Assembly (NCBI GenBank): GCA_030747575.1
Contig: JASLKI010000077.1
Location: forward strand, 1-22,194
DNA from: Verrucomicrobiota bacterium
GTDB taxonomy: Bacteria; Verrucomicrobiota; Verrucomicrobiia; Limisphaerales; UBA1096
Reading direction: 5' to 3'
Length of the DNA stretch: 22,194 nucleotides
In this document: piece by piece, positions 1 through 9,725 of the stretch
Layout: each line of letters opens with the position of its first letter
How positions within the stretch are numbered: position 1 is the first letter of the stretch
Notes under the pieces: generated by a model
Seen by the model: only the letters and a program-made list of their open reading frames with translations
What the model was told of the DNA's origin: nothing
Databases searched by the model: none
Position numbers and translations under genes: made by a program

Positions 1-1
1 G

Positions 2-1891
2 ATATTTAATCTCATCAACGTCCACTACAACACCGGCCGAAAGCAACCGAATCAAAGTCCTGCTGAGTCGATCGCGCAGGGCAGGGCGACCTGCACCGGC
101 TTGTCGATCATTCTCGTTGATGCCTGTCGCTCGGTTGGCATCGCATCGCGCGTCGCTGGAACACCGTTGTGGACGAACAATCGCGGCAATCACACGTGGT
201 CGGAGATTTGGGACGGCGGCTGGCACTTTACTGGATCAGACGAATATAACGCTGCCGGGTTGAATCGGGGTTGGTTTGTCGGTGCTGCAGCGAAGGCCGA
301 CAAGTCCAACTGGCAGAACTCGATCTATGCGACGTCTTGGAAGAAAACAGGCACGCGCTTTCCGATGGTTTGGGATATCGACGCCACACATGTCAACGCC
401 TTAAACGTCACCGATCGTTACACTGGTAAAAGTAACAGGGGCAACGTCGAGGATGATGTATTGGTGCGCGTGCTTGAAGGGCGGGGTGGCAAGCGACTCG
501 AGGTGCAGGCCGAATTGCTCGACTCAAAAAACAAGGTACTCGCCTCTCGCAAAACCAAGGCAGGTCGGGCTGATCTGAATGATATCACTGGGTTTACCTG
601 TAATCCGAATACGCCGCTTTGGCTTCGGTTTACAAAGGGGGATAAGGTCAAACAGATCCCCATACGCCGAAGCAAGGGTGGTGAGGTGACGGTTGATGTT
701 CAGTGGGATGAGTTGCCCGAACAGTTGGAGATTGAGAAATCGCAACTGGCCGCCGTAACCGCTTGGCTGGCCGCTCCGTCCAATGTGCGCCCGGACACGC
801 TCCCTGGCGATTGGACCAAGGGTGACCTGTCCAAGGCAGACGCCAAAAAGGCGATCGAGCTGCTTTGGGCTGATCACTGCAAGCACCTAGCCAAGCAGCG
901 TGCCGCCGAGATCGAGGCCAAGTCCATCGAATTGGGGGACAAAAAGTTGCGCTATCTCGAGAAAGTTTTCGGCGATGCGCCGGAGGGCGGGCGTTCACTG
1001 TGGATCTCGATGCACGGTGGTGGTGGTGCGCCGACCCAGGTGAACGACAGCCAGTGGAAAAATCAGATTAAGCTCTACCAGCCAGCCGAGGGGATTTACG
1101 TCGCGCCGCGCGCGCCGACTGACACGTGGAACCTGTGGCATCAGTCTCACATCGACGGTTTGTTTGATCGCTTGATCGAGAATTACGTGGCGACTCGCGG
1201 CGTGAATCCGAATCGTGTTTATCTCATGGGCTACTCGGCGGGCGGCGACGGCGTTTACCAGCTCGCGCCGCGCATGGCGGATCGCTGGGCGGCGGCCTCG
1301 ATGATGGCCGGGCATCCGAACGACGCCAAGCCGGACAACTTACGCAACATCGGCTTCGGCTTGTTCATGGGCGGCAAGGACGGCGCGTACAAACGCAACC
1401 AGGTCGCCGGGAAATGGAAGGGCATGTTGGCCGACCTGCGCAAGGGCGACCCGAAGGGTTACGAGCATATGGTGCGCATTTACCCGGAGATGGGGCATTG
1501 GATGAAAGGGAAGGACGCCGAGTCGCTGCCGTGGATGGCCAAGTTCACACGGAACCCGTGGCCATCGAAAATAATCTGGCGGCAAGCCAACGGCATCACC
1601 TCGCGATTTTATTGGCTGCAGATTCCGGAGAAGTACCTGGCCAATGGCCAGCGACTGGCTGCTGAGGTTGATGGCCAGGCGATCACAATTACCGCGGAGA
1701 ACACCAAGCGACTGGTTGTTCGGTTGTCGGATCAGTTCGTGAACCTCGACGAGCCGGTGAGCATCACCGTCAACGGCGAGGAGAAATTCAACGGCAAAGT
1801 GAAGCGCTCGGTTCGAGAAATTATCAAGTCGCTGGGACAGCGTGGCGACCCTTCGTCTGTCGCTATGGCAAGTGTGAAGGTGAATCTCTGA
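2..1891 (+). CDS. Transglutaminase-like / alpha-beta hydrolase fusion protein (5' end outside window)
   Basis: The reading frame is open from base 2 with no start codon needed, so the gene begins upstream of the window. An internal TTG at 101 is not the start, because the transglutaminase catalytic Cys (GRATCTGLS, visible residue 31) lies before it. The first part has the transglutaminase-core order Cys31, His64 (GNHTWSEIW) and Asp80 (TGSDE). After a middle region of about 200 residues comes an esterase-like alpha/beta hydrolase: oxyanion motif HGGGG near residue 338, nucleophile elbow GYSAGGD with Ser412, and a candidate catalytic His499 in MGHWM. This resembles polyhydroxybutyrate-depolymerase or feruloyl-esterase type hydrolases. 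The likely role is protein or peptide and ester processing at the cell envelope; the substrate is unknown. The permease gene starts 19 bases downstream on the same strand, so co-transcription is possible. The domain calls are firm; the function is inference. Confidence 0.85.
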   Translation: MFNLINVHYNTGRKQPNQSPAESIAQGRATCTGLSIILVDACRSVGIASRVAGTPLWTNNRGNHTWSEIWDGGWHFTGSDEYNAAGLNRGWFVGAAAKADKSNWQNSIYATSWKKTGTRFPMVWDIDATHVNALNVTDRYTGKSNRGNVEDDVLVRVLEGRGGKRLEVQAELLDSKNKVLASRKTKAGRADLNDITGFTCNPNTPLWLRFTKGDKVKQIPIRRSKGGEVTVDVQWDELPEQLEIEKSQLAAVTAWLAAPSNVRPDTLPGDWTKGDLSKADAKKAIELLWADHCKHLAKQRAAEIEAKSIELGDKKLRYLEKVFGDAPEGGRSLWISMHGGGGAPTQVNDSQWKNQIKLYQPAEGIYVAPRAPTDTWNLWHQSHIDGLFDRLIENYVATRGVNPNRVYLMGYSAGGDGVYQLAPRMADRWAAASMMAGHPNDAKPDNLRNIGFGLFMGGKDGAYKRNQVAGKWKGMLADLRKGDPKGYEHMVRIYPEMGHWMKGKDAESLPWMAKFTRNPWPSKIIWRQANGITSRFYWLQIPEKYLANGQRLAAEVDGQAITITAENTKRLVVRLSDQFVNLDEPVSITVNGEEKFNGKVKRSVREIIKSLGQRGDPSSVAMASVKVNL

Positions 1892-1910
1892 GTTTGCAGA
1901 GGCTGAACGC

Positions 1911-2663
1911 TTGTTCTTTTTTGACGACATTTCGACTGCTACCTGGCTGATTGCCCTGTTTGGAGCGTTCTCTCTGGGTTTCTCCAAGACCGGTTTCCCC
2001 GGCTTGGCAATGGTTAATGTGCTGATCATGGCCGAGTTATTTGGGGCTAAGGTTTCGGTTGGCATCATTGTACCTTTGCTTGTTGTTTGTGATCTGACCG
2101 TTTATCCGCTGTTCCGGCGTTACTCCTCGTGGAAGGAACTCATGCCGCTGATGCCTCCCACGCTCGCCGGTTTAGTCGTTGGATATTTTTTGTTGGATCA
2201 CATCGACGAATCTACTGCCCGGAAGGGGATCGGCTTCATCATCTTGTTGATGTTTGCCCTGCAATTGATTCGACTTCGGCTTGGCCAAGCGCTGGCCAGA
2301 CGGCCAAAGTCCCTTGGGTTCACATGGGGAAGCGGCATGATGATAGGCACCTCGACGATCATGGCCAACGCCGCGGGTCCGGTCTTTTCGATCTACGCGC
2401 TCGTTGAGAAAATGACCAAGGAAACATTCCTTGGATTAGGTGCGCGCTGTTTCCTTTTGGTGAACATTCTCAAGCTGCCACTCGTGGCTAGTCTCGATCT
2501 GATCAATGCCAATTCGCTCAAGATCACTCTCCTCGTTTTGCCCGGTGTATTTGGGGGCATTTTTTTTGGACGAAAAATAATTCAGCTCATCCCGCAAAAA
2601 CTATTTGAGTTTTTGCTCTACGGCTTTTCGGTAATTGCCGGAGTGCGGCTCTTTTTTTTCTGA
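1911..2663 (+). CDS. Sulfite exporter TauE/SafE family membrane permease
   Basis: The product is 250 residues and almost entirely hydrophobic, with about eight predicted membrane segments, the usual size of TauE/SafE (DUF81) proteins. The N-terminal segment FGAFSLGFSKTGFPGLAMVNV matches the conserved G-x-SKTGFPG signature of this family. A second internal half-repeat starts near WGSGMMIGTSTIMANAAGPVFSIYAL, consistent with the family's inverted-repeat fold. Family members export or import sulfonates, sulfite and other organic anions across the inner membrane; the substrate here cannot be read from sequence. The chosen start is TTG at 1911 with an AGAGG about eight bases upstream; there is no better ATG before the first membrane segment. 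The gap from the preceding gene is 19 bases, suggesting one transcript. Confidence 0.88.
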   Translation: MFFFDDISTATWLIALFGAFSLGFSKTGFPGLAMVNVLIMAELFGAKVSVGIIVPLLVVCDLTVYPLFRRYSSWKELMPLMPPTLAGLVVGYFLLDHIDESTARKGIGFIILLMFALQLIRLRLGQALARRPKSLGFTWGSGMMIGTSTIMANAAGPVFSIYALVEKMTKETFLGLGARCFLLVNILKLPLVASLDLINANSLKITLLVLPGVFGGIFFGRKIIQLIPQKLFEFLLYGFSVIAGVRLFFF

Positions 2664-2755
2664 GACCTTCTACGCTGTCCAGCCGGCGCCATTGCAGATC
2701 GCTTCCGCAGCAACAATCGCGATGAGTTTTCCTTGTTGCTAAAGTGGTTCCCCGG

Positions 2756-2779
2756 CCAGCTTAAGCTGGAATTATTTTT
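2756..2779 (+). terminator. Possible rho-independent terminator after the permease gene
   Basis: CCAGC-TTAA-GCTGG forms a five-base-pair hairpin (2756-2769) followed by AATTATTTTT. It lies between convergent genes. A second inverted repeat, AGCAACAA (2709-2716) with TTGTTGCT (2733-2740), sits in the same 119-base gap. The stem is short, so this is a weak call. Confidence 0.35.
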
Positions 2780-2782
2780 CGA

Positions 2783-5700
2783 TTATTTGACTATTTTTGG
2801 GGCGAAAACGATCGAGGTCTCCATCCACGAACCACAACTGCAACCCCCGCCGCCCTCCGGGGAAAGCAGCAGCCCTGCGGCCGGGATCGTACTGAGCCAG
2901 CAGTCCGGCCGGAGGCGATTCCAACTGGTGGTTTTGCCCTTCTGCCGATCCCACATGGTGACGTTGCCTGAGCGGAAAAACAGGGCGTTCTCCGTCGCCG
3001 CATACGTGCCGCAACCCCCGCCGGGCAGCTGGAGTTTCAGCGGTTTGCCATCCGCCAGCGACAAAGCGCCGGGCCGGACATAAACCGTTCCGCCGGCGAT
3101 GGCGGGCCGGGCCATATGGCCACCGTGATGATCCGATGGCCACGGGATTTTTCTCGTCCAGGCGCTTTCACCATCTTCGTCGTTGAATGCGTACGTGTTG
3201 TAAGACGCGCTGCCCGAGGAAACCAGGACGAGCTTGTTGTCGCCATGAGCGAGGTAAAGTGCCACTTCGCCGGGGACGATTTTAAGCGGCTTTGACCACA
3301 TTGCTTCGCCTGTTTTAAGGTCGAGACAGACCAGGTGCTGCTGCTCCCAAAACTGGCTGCCACCCAGTTGCCGCTTTTTGCCGGCTCTAAGTTCCGGATG
3401 CCGCGCCTCGACGAACCAAGCCCGGTCTTTGGCCAGGGTGATCGTGCTGTTGACGATCAGTCCACCCCGGTAAAGCCAGGCAAGGCGACCGTCTTTTGAA
3501 TCAAGCGCGAACAGGTTTTCGCTGCAAACCTTCTGTGTCACTGCACCGCTTTTTGCGTCATACCATCCGGCACCTCCGCCCCCCCAGAATGAGGTGTATG
3601 CGGAGTCTTGTACCACGCCGCTGCCGATGATCCGGTCGCGGTGGGGCGAGAGGTAGGACCAGTCGAGGGTTACCGGCGATGTGGCATCCGGGGGAACCGG
3701 AATGCGGCTCTCCAGTTCGCCGGTGCGTACATTCCACTTCCAGCATTCGCCGTCGATGGCGGCAAACAGGTACTCGCGATTGGCCGCCCAGTTGCTGCTG
3801 TCCCGGGGCATGTTGAACCGTTGGATTTCCGGGAGTTCGCGCGACCAAAGCACGGTTCCGTTGTAGGCGTCCAACGCCAAGATACGGTTTAGACCCTGCA
3901 CAAACAATCGCCCGCCCGTGGAGAGCGGGGCGGGTTTGCGGCCGTTGCGGTCGGGCTGGGCACGCGGCCCCGGTCGGCCAATCCACTGGACTTCCAAGTC
4001 GTCGGTGTTGGAAACTCCCGATAATTTCTCACCGCCGAAGGCGGCATTCGATGCGTTGCCATATTGGTGGGACCACTCCCCGGAACCGGCCAACGGCCCC
4101 CGTGTCAGTTTCACTCCGGCATCCCCGGTTACCACTGTGAGGCCGCTGCCGGTTGCCGCCTCCCGCAACGCTCCAAGCCAAGACTGCCGGTTTGCGGTTC
4201 CGTCTGGGAACGGGACGAACGCCACACCCCCATCGGGCCTGAGCCAGTTGGCTACCGCGTAGATCCGCTTCGCCAAGTGTGGCTGCCCCGCTTCCAGTTT
4301 CAGGTAAATCAAGTTGGCGAACATTCTGTTTAGCGGCATCGGGTTTGCGGGATCGAAATGGTGTACAGCGACGCGCGAACCGTAGCTCCCGGCGGCGGTT
4401 AGGAGGCGGCGGGATGAGCGGACGTTTTTGCGATCCGCCACTAGTCCGATGACGCGCAATTGGCTTTGCCGGGCCAACTCGTGCGCGAGCGTTCCGTCGC
4501 CGCCATCCGGCAGCAGGCAGATGCCCCGATCGACGCCGGTCGCCGCGAGGATGCCCGCCGCCGTGCGCGTCAATTCATCGTTGGCCGTGGCCAGCGGGGC
4601 GATGTCCGGCATCGTGAAATTAAACAGCGTGTCGCACTCGAACTCCCGCGTCCGCTCGAGTTTACCGTCCGCGCCGGTCGCCTCCACGGTGAACATGTAA
4701 ACGCGGTTATGCTGCAACCCGCCGACGGTGGCGCGGTGTTCTGTTTTTAACCGCGCCTCAGCGATCACCCGCTGACCGCCGCCGGGCTTGGCCAAGGTGA
4801 GCCGGGTGGGGCTTGGGCGGGCGGTTTCCCACCAGATTTCCGCCTCGTTGCGGGTGGTGAATTTCAGCGTCGGCCCGGAGGCTAATTCGATAACCGGAGC
4901 TGGCGGTTTGGGTGCCGGGAACTTGGCCTCGCCAGCGTGTTTTTTTATTTCGTCCACAGCCAGCACCCGATGGTAAACGCGGATTTCGTGCACCATTCCC
5001 TTGGTGAAAAACTGCTCGTCGTCGTCGTGGTACGCGCCGATCTCGTAAAAGGCATGGGGCGGATACTGCACCGCGCCGCTCTGCGAAGTGGATGTTGCGG
5101 CGACCTTTCCGTTGACGTGGAGTTTCATCGTGGCGCCATCATAAGTTGCCGCCAGATGATACCACTGCCCCGGGATGAAATCCTGATCAGCACTCATATA
5201 TTTTAAGCTGTCATCCCCTCGCTTGCCGTTTAGAGCAAAGCTGAAGCGGTTGTTGACGAACCCCAGCAGCCAGCCTTTTTCGTACGTGCCGTTGTCCTGT
5301 ATGGCCCCGATGATGCCACCCCACGCGTGCGGCGCATCCACCCGCACCCATGCCTCGACCGAAAATTTTTCCGTTGGCAAACCGGCATCGGAGAGGTCGC
5401 CCGTGATGAGCGCACTGGTTGAGCCGTCCAGCTTCAGCGCCTGCCTGTTGCCGACGCGCTCCAGCTTCGCGGCGCCGATCAGCGTGGCCGCTTGGCCGCC
5501 CGCCAGGTCGCGAACGGTTTTACCCGTCTTGGCTTCGGCTTGAAACACCCACCGACTGACAATCGTTTTGTCGCTCAACGAACTGATCGGCTCGAGGGGG
5601 ACAGTCGTCTTGGCCGCCTCTTCATTGGCTTGGCCAAGCGCTGCGTACGGCTTGGTGGCGGTGGGTCGGAAACAATATATGCCGCCTTGATCCGTGCTGG

Positions 5701-6946
5701 CATACAGGGCGCCGTTTGAAATGGCCAAGCCGTGAACACGACCTGCCAGCGGAGTTTTCCAGGCGAGTTTTCCATTCTCAGAATCAAAGGCGGCCAACTC
5801 GTCCATCCCGCCGGTATAGAGCATCCCGCCTGCTTTGGCCAAGCTGTGTGGAAATTCACACTCGATGGCCCACTTGGCTTGTTTGGTGGAGCGGCTCATC
5901 GCCGACAGCGCGGTATCGGTCAGCATGTAGGCGGTGTCACCGTCGATCACCATCGCGTTGCCGTCCTTGTATGTTGCGTAAGTGCTCCGGTCACTTTGCT
6001 TGCTGTCCGTGATCCACCCGGTTTTGTTGCCGGGCCCGTGCAGGATCCCCGCTTCCGGGGTCAGCATCACGAAACACCCGCCACCACCCTTCAGCCCGCC
6101 CAAAAGTTTACCGCTCGTTCGCCGGTAAATCAGCGGCGACACCCTGCCTTGTGGCGCAACCAAGTGATCGTCGGAGGCCAGCAGCGCACCCTCGAAACTT
6201 ACGCTGTCGATGCGTTTGATAAAATGCGTCTTTCCTGTCGGCTTGCCTGTGTCGGCATCCACCGCGCACAGGTACGACTCCTTCCACGGCAGCAGGCTCG
6301 CGGCAAAGTAGGCGGTGCCATCCCGGACAAGGACGCCGGTTCGGATGGGCCAAAACGGAATCAGCCGGCCGTTGTTCAGAATCAACCGATCCAGTGGCTT
6401 GGGCCGGAAGGACCAAATCAGCTCCCCCCGATCCGCATCCACACAGCGAACCACCCCGTCGTCGGAACCAAAGTAGATGCGGTTATTGTGAAACGTGGGC
6501 GCAATTCGCACAGGCCCATCGGTGTGGTGTATCCAGCGCGTCTCGCCGGTCAGGGCATCAAGGCATCGAACTGAATCGTCCACTGTCGAGCCGAAGAAAA
6601 CTTTTCCCGAGGCTGTGACAACGTGAAAGACAGGATCGTAATTCCTCATCGATCGCAGGCCACGAATGCCGGCGTAGGCGTCCCACTTCGCGGGGCCGGA
6701 CCAAGCAGGCTGCGGAGGGTGGGGGGACTGCCAAACCCAGGCCGGCTCGAGCAAGTCTGCACGGAGGTTTTCCGTAGTCTTGGCGCTTCGATAATTGTCG
6801 TGCTGAAAAACCGGCCAATCCTCCCCATTTATGCTTGGCTGTAACAGGGCAGTTAATCCAAATACCGGAACCAACAGCCAGGCTGGAACCATCCGCCAGA
6901 AATTATTCGATGAAATGAGCATGCTGCTCAAGCGACAGTAGCCCAT
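2783..6946 (-). CDS. Giant secreted PQQ-like beta-propeller protein with LamG, FN3-like and methyltransferase-like domains
   Basis: This is a 1,387-residue exported protein. A hydrophobic signal segment (MVPAWLLVPVFGLTALL) precedes residue 42. Residues about 42-440 are PQQ/BamB-like propeller blades with repeated patterns such as LDALTGETRW and VDADRGELIWSF. Residues about 460-669 form a LamG/concanavalin-like domain (FSVEAWVRV, WYHLAATYDG, HEIRVYHRVL). About 675-785 is FN3-like, and about 785-955 looks like a Rossmann methyltransferase fold without a clear SAM motif. A second propeller runs from about 960 to the end, closing with a Cys-containing GGGGCSCGSW motif. Such proteins are common in Planctomycetes and Verrucomicrobia; their role is unproven, with ligand binding at the cell surface most likely. 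The start is uncertain: AAGGA abuts the first ATG, and a second ATG at 6922 would give a tighter signal peptide. The 162 bases upstream (6947-7108) are shared with a divergent gene and must carry both promoters. Confidence 0.9.
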   Translation of the reverse strand: MGYCRLSSMLISSNNFWRMVPAWLLVPVFGLTALLQPSINGEDWPVFQHDNYRSAKTTENLRADLLEPAWVWQSPHPPQPAWSGPAKWDAYAGIRGLRSMRNYDPVFHVVTASGKVFFGSTVDDSVRCLDALTGETRWIHHTDGPVRIAPTFHNNRIYFGSDDGVVRCVDADRGELIWSFRPKPLDRLILNNGRLIPFWPIRTGVLVRDGTAYFAASLLPWKESYLCAVDADTGKPTGKTHFIKRIDSVSFEGALLASDDHLVAPQGRVSPLIYRRTSGKLLGGLKGGGGCFVMLTPEAGILHGPGNKTGWITDSKQSDRSTYATYKDGNAMVIDGDTAYMLTDTALSAMSRSTKQAKWAIECEFPHSLAKAGGMLYTGGMDELAAFDSENGKLAWKTPLAGRVHGLAISNGALYASTDQGGIYCFRPTATKPYAALGQANEEAAKTTVPLEPISSLSDKTIVSRWVFQAEAKTGKTVRDLAGGQAATLIGAAKLERVGNRQALKLDGSTSALITGDLSDAGLPTEKFSVEAWVRVDAPHAWGGIIGAIQDNGTYEKGWLLGFVNNRFSFALNGKRGDDSLKYMSADQDFIPGQWYHLAATYDGATMKLHVNGKVAATSTSQSGAVQYPPHAFYEIGAYHDDDEQFFTKGMVHEIRVYHRVLAVDEIKKHAGEAKFPAPKPPAPVIELASGPTLKFTTRNEAEIWWETARPSPTRLTLAKPGGGQRVIAEARLKTEHRATVGGLQHNRVYMFTVEATGADGKLERTREFECDTLFNFTMPDIAPLATANDELTRTAAGILAATGVDRGICLLPDGGDGTLAHELARQSQLRVIGLVADRKNVRSSRRLLTAAGSYGSRVAVHHFDPANPMPLNRMFANLIYLKLEAGQPHLAKRIYAVANWLRPDGGVAFVPFPDGTANRQSWLGALREAATGSGLTVVTGDAGVKLTRGPLAGSGEWSHQYGNASNAAFGGEKLSGVSNTDDLEVQWIGRPGPRAQPDRNGRKPAPLSTGGRLFVQGLNRILALDAYNGTVLWSRELPEIQRFNMPRDSSNWAANREYLFAAIDGECWKWNVRTGELESRIPVPPDATSPVTLDWSYLSPHRDRIIGSGVVQDSAYTSFWGGGGAGWYDAKSGAVTQKVCSENLFALDSKDGRLAWLYRGGLIVNSTITLAKDRAWFVEARHPELRAGKKRQLGGSQFWEQQHLVCLDLKTGEAMWSKPLKIVPGEVALYLAHGDNKLVLVSSGSASYNTYAFNDEDGESAWTRKIPWPSDHHGGHMARPAIAGGTVYVRPGALSLADGKPLKLQLPGGGCGTYAATENALFFRSGNVTMWDRQKGKTTSWNRLRPDCWLSTIPAAGLLLSPEGGGGCSCGSWMETSIVFAPKIVK

Positions 6947-7108
6947 TCCTTTTTTCTGTCCACCCTATTACGAATCATCCACGCGGCTTGAGCCTTTTTT
7001 GATTGCGGACAAGCCCGGCGAAACGCAACCTGCCGCCATGTCCAAAAGGTCGAACCATCTCCCAACTCGATGACCCCGACTCAACAAACCTGGCAAGCAA
7101 TACCACAG

Positions 7109-8035
7109 ATGAAAAAAACCAACATCACTCGAAACCACCTCACATTTTTGGCAGCGGCCATCCTCTGCTGCCTGTTTGCCACCGGGGCCGATGCCGACAA
7201 CGCAAAGCTGCGCATCATGGTCTTCGGCGCGCATCCCGACGACTGCGAACTCAAGGCCGGCGGGGTCGCCGCCATGTGGGCCAAGCTGGGGCACAAGGTC
7301 AAATTCGTCTCCACTACCAACGGCGACATCGGCCACGCCATCATGGCCGGGGGGCAGTTGGCCAAGCGGCGCACGCGCGAAGTCAAGGCGGCCGCCAAGA
7401 TTCTCGGCATCGAGTCGCACGTGATGGACAACCACGACGGCGAACTCATGCCCACCCTGGAGAATCGCAAGGCGCTGACAAGACTGATCCGCGACTGGAA
7501 AGCCGACATCGTCATGGGCCACCGCCCCAACGACTACCACCCGGATCACCGCTACACCGGCGTGCTGATGCAGGACGCCGCCTTCATGGTCACCGTCAGC
7601 AACTTCGCCCCGGACACCCCCCAACTGAACAATAATCCGGTGTTCCTCTACCTGTCCGATTACTTTAAAAAACCGAACCCGTTCGCCCCGGATCTCGTCG
7701 TTGGGATCGATGACGTCGTTGAGCAGAAAGCGGAGGCGCTGTGGACGCTCGAGTCGCAGATCGAGAGCTTTTGGTCAGCGCGAAACTTCGAAACTGTCAT
7801 TCCCGTGCCCACCGATCCCGCCAAGCGCGCGGCCAAAAAACGTGAGTTCTCCCAGGCCTTCGGCCGCCGCACCCGTGGCACCGCCGACCGTTTCCGGGAA
7901 CAACTCATCGAGCTTTACGGCGAGAAAAAAGGCCGCAGCATTCAGCACGCCGAAGCCTTCGAGCTTTGCGAATACGGCCGCCAACCAAGCCCCGCCGAAC
8001 TCAAAAAACTATTCCCGTTCTTCGCCGAGAATTAG
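7109..8035 (+). CDS. PIG-L family (LmbE-like) deacetylase, exported
   Basis: The product is a zinc-dependent de-N-acetylase of the PIG-L/LmbE family, whose members remove acetyl groups from GlcNAc-type substrates. The hallmark metal and catalytic motif AHPDD is at residues 41-45 of the chosen protein, and the second metal motif HPDH is at 144-147. The 308-residue length is typical. An upstream in-frame ATG at 7070 would add 13 residues. I chose the ATG at 7109 because it gives a classical signal peptide (MKKTNITRN, then FLAAAILCCLFATGADA). Neither start has a strong Shine-Dalgarno sequence. The substrate is unknown; an exported PIG-L could act on cell-wall or environmental amino sugars. It is transcribed divergently from the large propeller gene, with the pseudopilin genes following on the same strand. 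Confidence 0.9.
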   Translation: MKKTNITRNHLTFLAAAILCCLFATGADADNAKLRIMVFGAHPDDCELKAGGVAAMWAKLGHKVKFVSTTNGDIGHAIMAGGQLAKRRTREVKAAAKILGIESHVMDNHDGELMPTLENRKALTRLIRDWKADIVMGHRPNDYHPDHRYTGVLMQDAAFMVTVSNFAPDTPQLNNNPVFLYLSDYFKKPNPFAPDLVVGIDDVVEQKAEALWTLESQIESFWSARNFETVIPVPTDPAKRAAKKREFSQAFGRRTRGTADRFREQLIELYGEKKGRSIQHAEAFELCEYGRQPSPAELKKLFPFFAEN

Positions 8036-8062
8036 GCAACATAGCCAAGCGTAGTCGCAAGA

Positions 8063-8097
8063 CGGGTGAAGAATTGGAAGCTGAAGGGAAATGAAAC
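8063..8097 (+). repeat. 35-base gene-border repeat, copy 1 (includes the start of the first pseudopilin)
   Basis: This 35-base stretch matches 13355-13389 at 32 of 35 positions. It carries a purine-rich ribosome-binding segment (CTGAAGGGAA) directly followed by the ATG of the pseudopilin gene at 8091. The copy is in the gap after the PIG-L stop. Confidence 0.7.
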
Positions 8098-8876
8098 CGA
8101 GACCAAGCGCGGCGTTTACGCTCATCGAGTTGCTGGTGGTGATTGCCATCATCGCCATTCTGGCCGGGATGCTGCTGCCAGCCTTGGCCAAGGCGAAGGC
8201 CAAGGCGCACGGCATCCACTGTCTCGGCAACGTCAAGCAGTTGAGCTTGGGTTGGACGCTGTACGCGGACGATCACGAGGGGAAATACGTCAACAACCAT
8301 GGCCGCGACCAAACCCGCGAACAGCGGAACAACTGGGCCAACAACGTACTCGACTGGGAAGACAGCCCGGACAACACCAACCGCCTCGCGCTCACCTCGT
8401 CGCTGCTCTCGCCGTACATGGGCGACACGATCGAGATTTTCAAATGTCCGTCCGACAAAAGCCGCGCCAAGAACGGCATCCGGAACCGGAGCTACTCGAT
8501 GAACCATCTCGTCGGCGACCCCGGCCCGTTGCTCGACCAATTCAACCCCGACTACGTCCAGTTCATCAACGACGGGCAGCTTCGGCAGGCGTCAACGGTT
8601 TTTGTTTTTCTCGGCGAACATCCCGACACCATCAACGACGGCTACTACATGAACCGCTTTCACGAATACAAGTGGGGCAACCTGCCGGCGTCCTACCACG
8701 ACGGCGCTACAGCCCTCTCCTACGCGGACGGCCATGCGGCGACGCATCGCTGGAAGGTCACCGCCGAGCACGGCACGGTCCGCCCGCCGGTGCGGGGAGC
8801 CGTCGGCGGCATCGTTCCCGCCAAGCCGCGAACCGATTTCCAGTGGATTATCGACCACTCCAGTGTGTTGAAGTAG
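8091..8876 (+). CDS. Prepilin-type N-terminal cleavage/methylation protein (pseudopilin-like)
   Basis: The 261-residue protein starts with a short basic leader, MKPRPSAA, then the class III signal core FTLIELLVVIAIIAILAG, which prepilin peptidase recognises. The residue before the cleavage site is Ala rather than the usual Gly, as is common in this bacterial group. The rest is a globular pseudopilin-like domain with LGNVKQLSLGWTLYADDHEGKY, and a C-terminal H-x9-DG type motif (HDGATALSYADG, then HAATHRW). Such proteins are abundant in Lentisphaerae, Planctomycetes and Verrucomicrobia and are thought to be type II secretion or pilus-like surface components; the individual function is unknown. 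GAAGGG lies just ahead of the ATG. The next pseudopilin gene begins 10 bases after the stop, so the two are probably cotranscribed. Confidence 0.9.
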   Translation: MKPRPSAAFTLIELLVVIAIIAILAGMLLPALAKAKAKAHGIHCLGNVKQLSLGWTLYADDHEGKYVNNHGRDQTREQRNNWANNVLDWEDSPDNTNRLALTSSLLSPYMGDTIEIFKCPSDKSRAKNGIRNRSYSMNHLVGDPGPLLDQFNPDYVQFINDGQLRQASTVFVFLGEHPDTINDGYYMNRFHEYKWGNLPASYHDGATALSYADGHAATHRWKVTAEHGTVRPPVRGAVGGIVPAKPRTDFQWIIDHSSVLK

Positions 8877-8886
8877 AGGGTACAAA

Positions 8887-9654
<768 letters not shown>

Positions 9655-9725
9655 TTTGCATTATGCCAATATTCGGCGTCAAAACACGCGTGGAATCTTA
9701 GGCTGAAAAAGGATAACTTTCTCTT

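Noticed and set aside
101..103. TTG at 101 as the start of the first gene
   Set aside because: The frame is open to the window edge and the catalytic Cys of the transglutaminase motif lies upstream of this codon.
1340..2068. 242-codon minus-strand frame spanning the hydrolase end and permease start
   Set aside because: It has no family resemblance and crosses two well-supported plus-strand genes.
5732..6574. 280-codon open frame opposite the large propeller gene
   Set aside because: It is antisense in GC-rich coding DNA, has no recognisable domain, and its composition looks like a shadow of the real gene.
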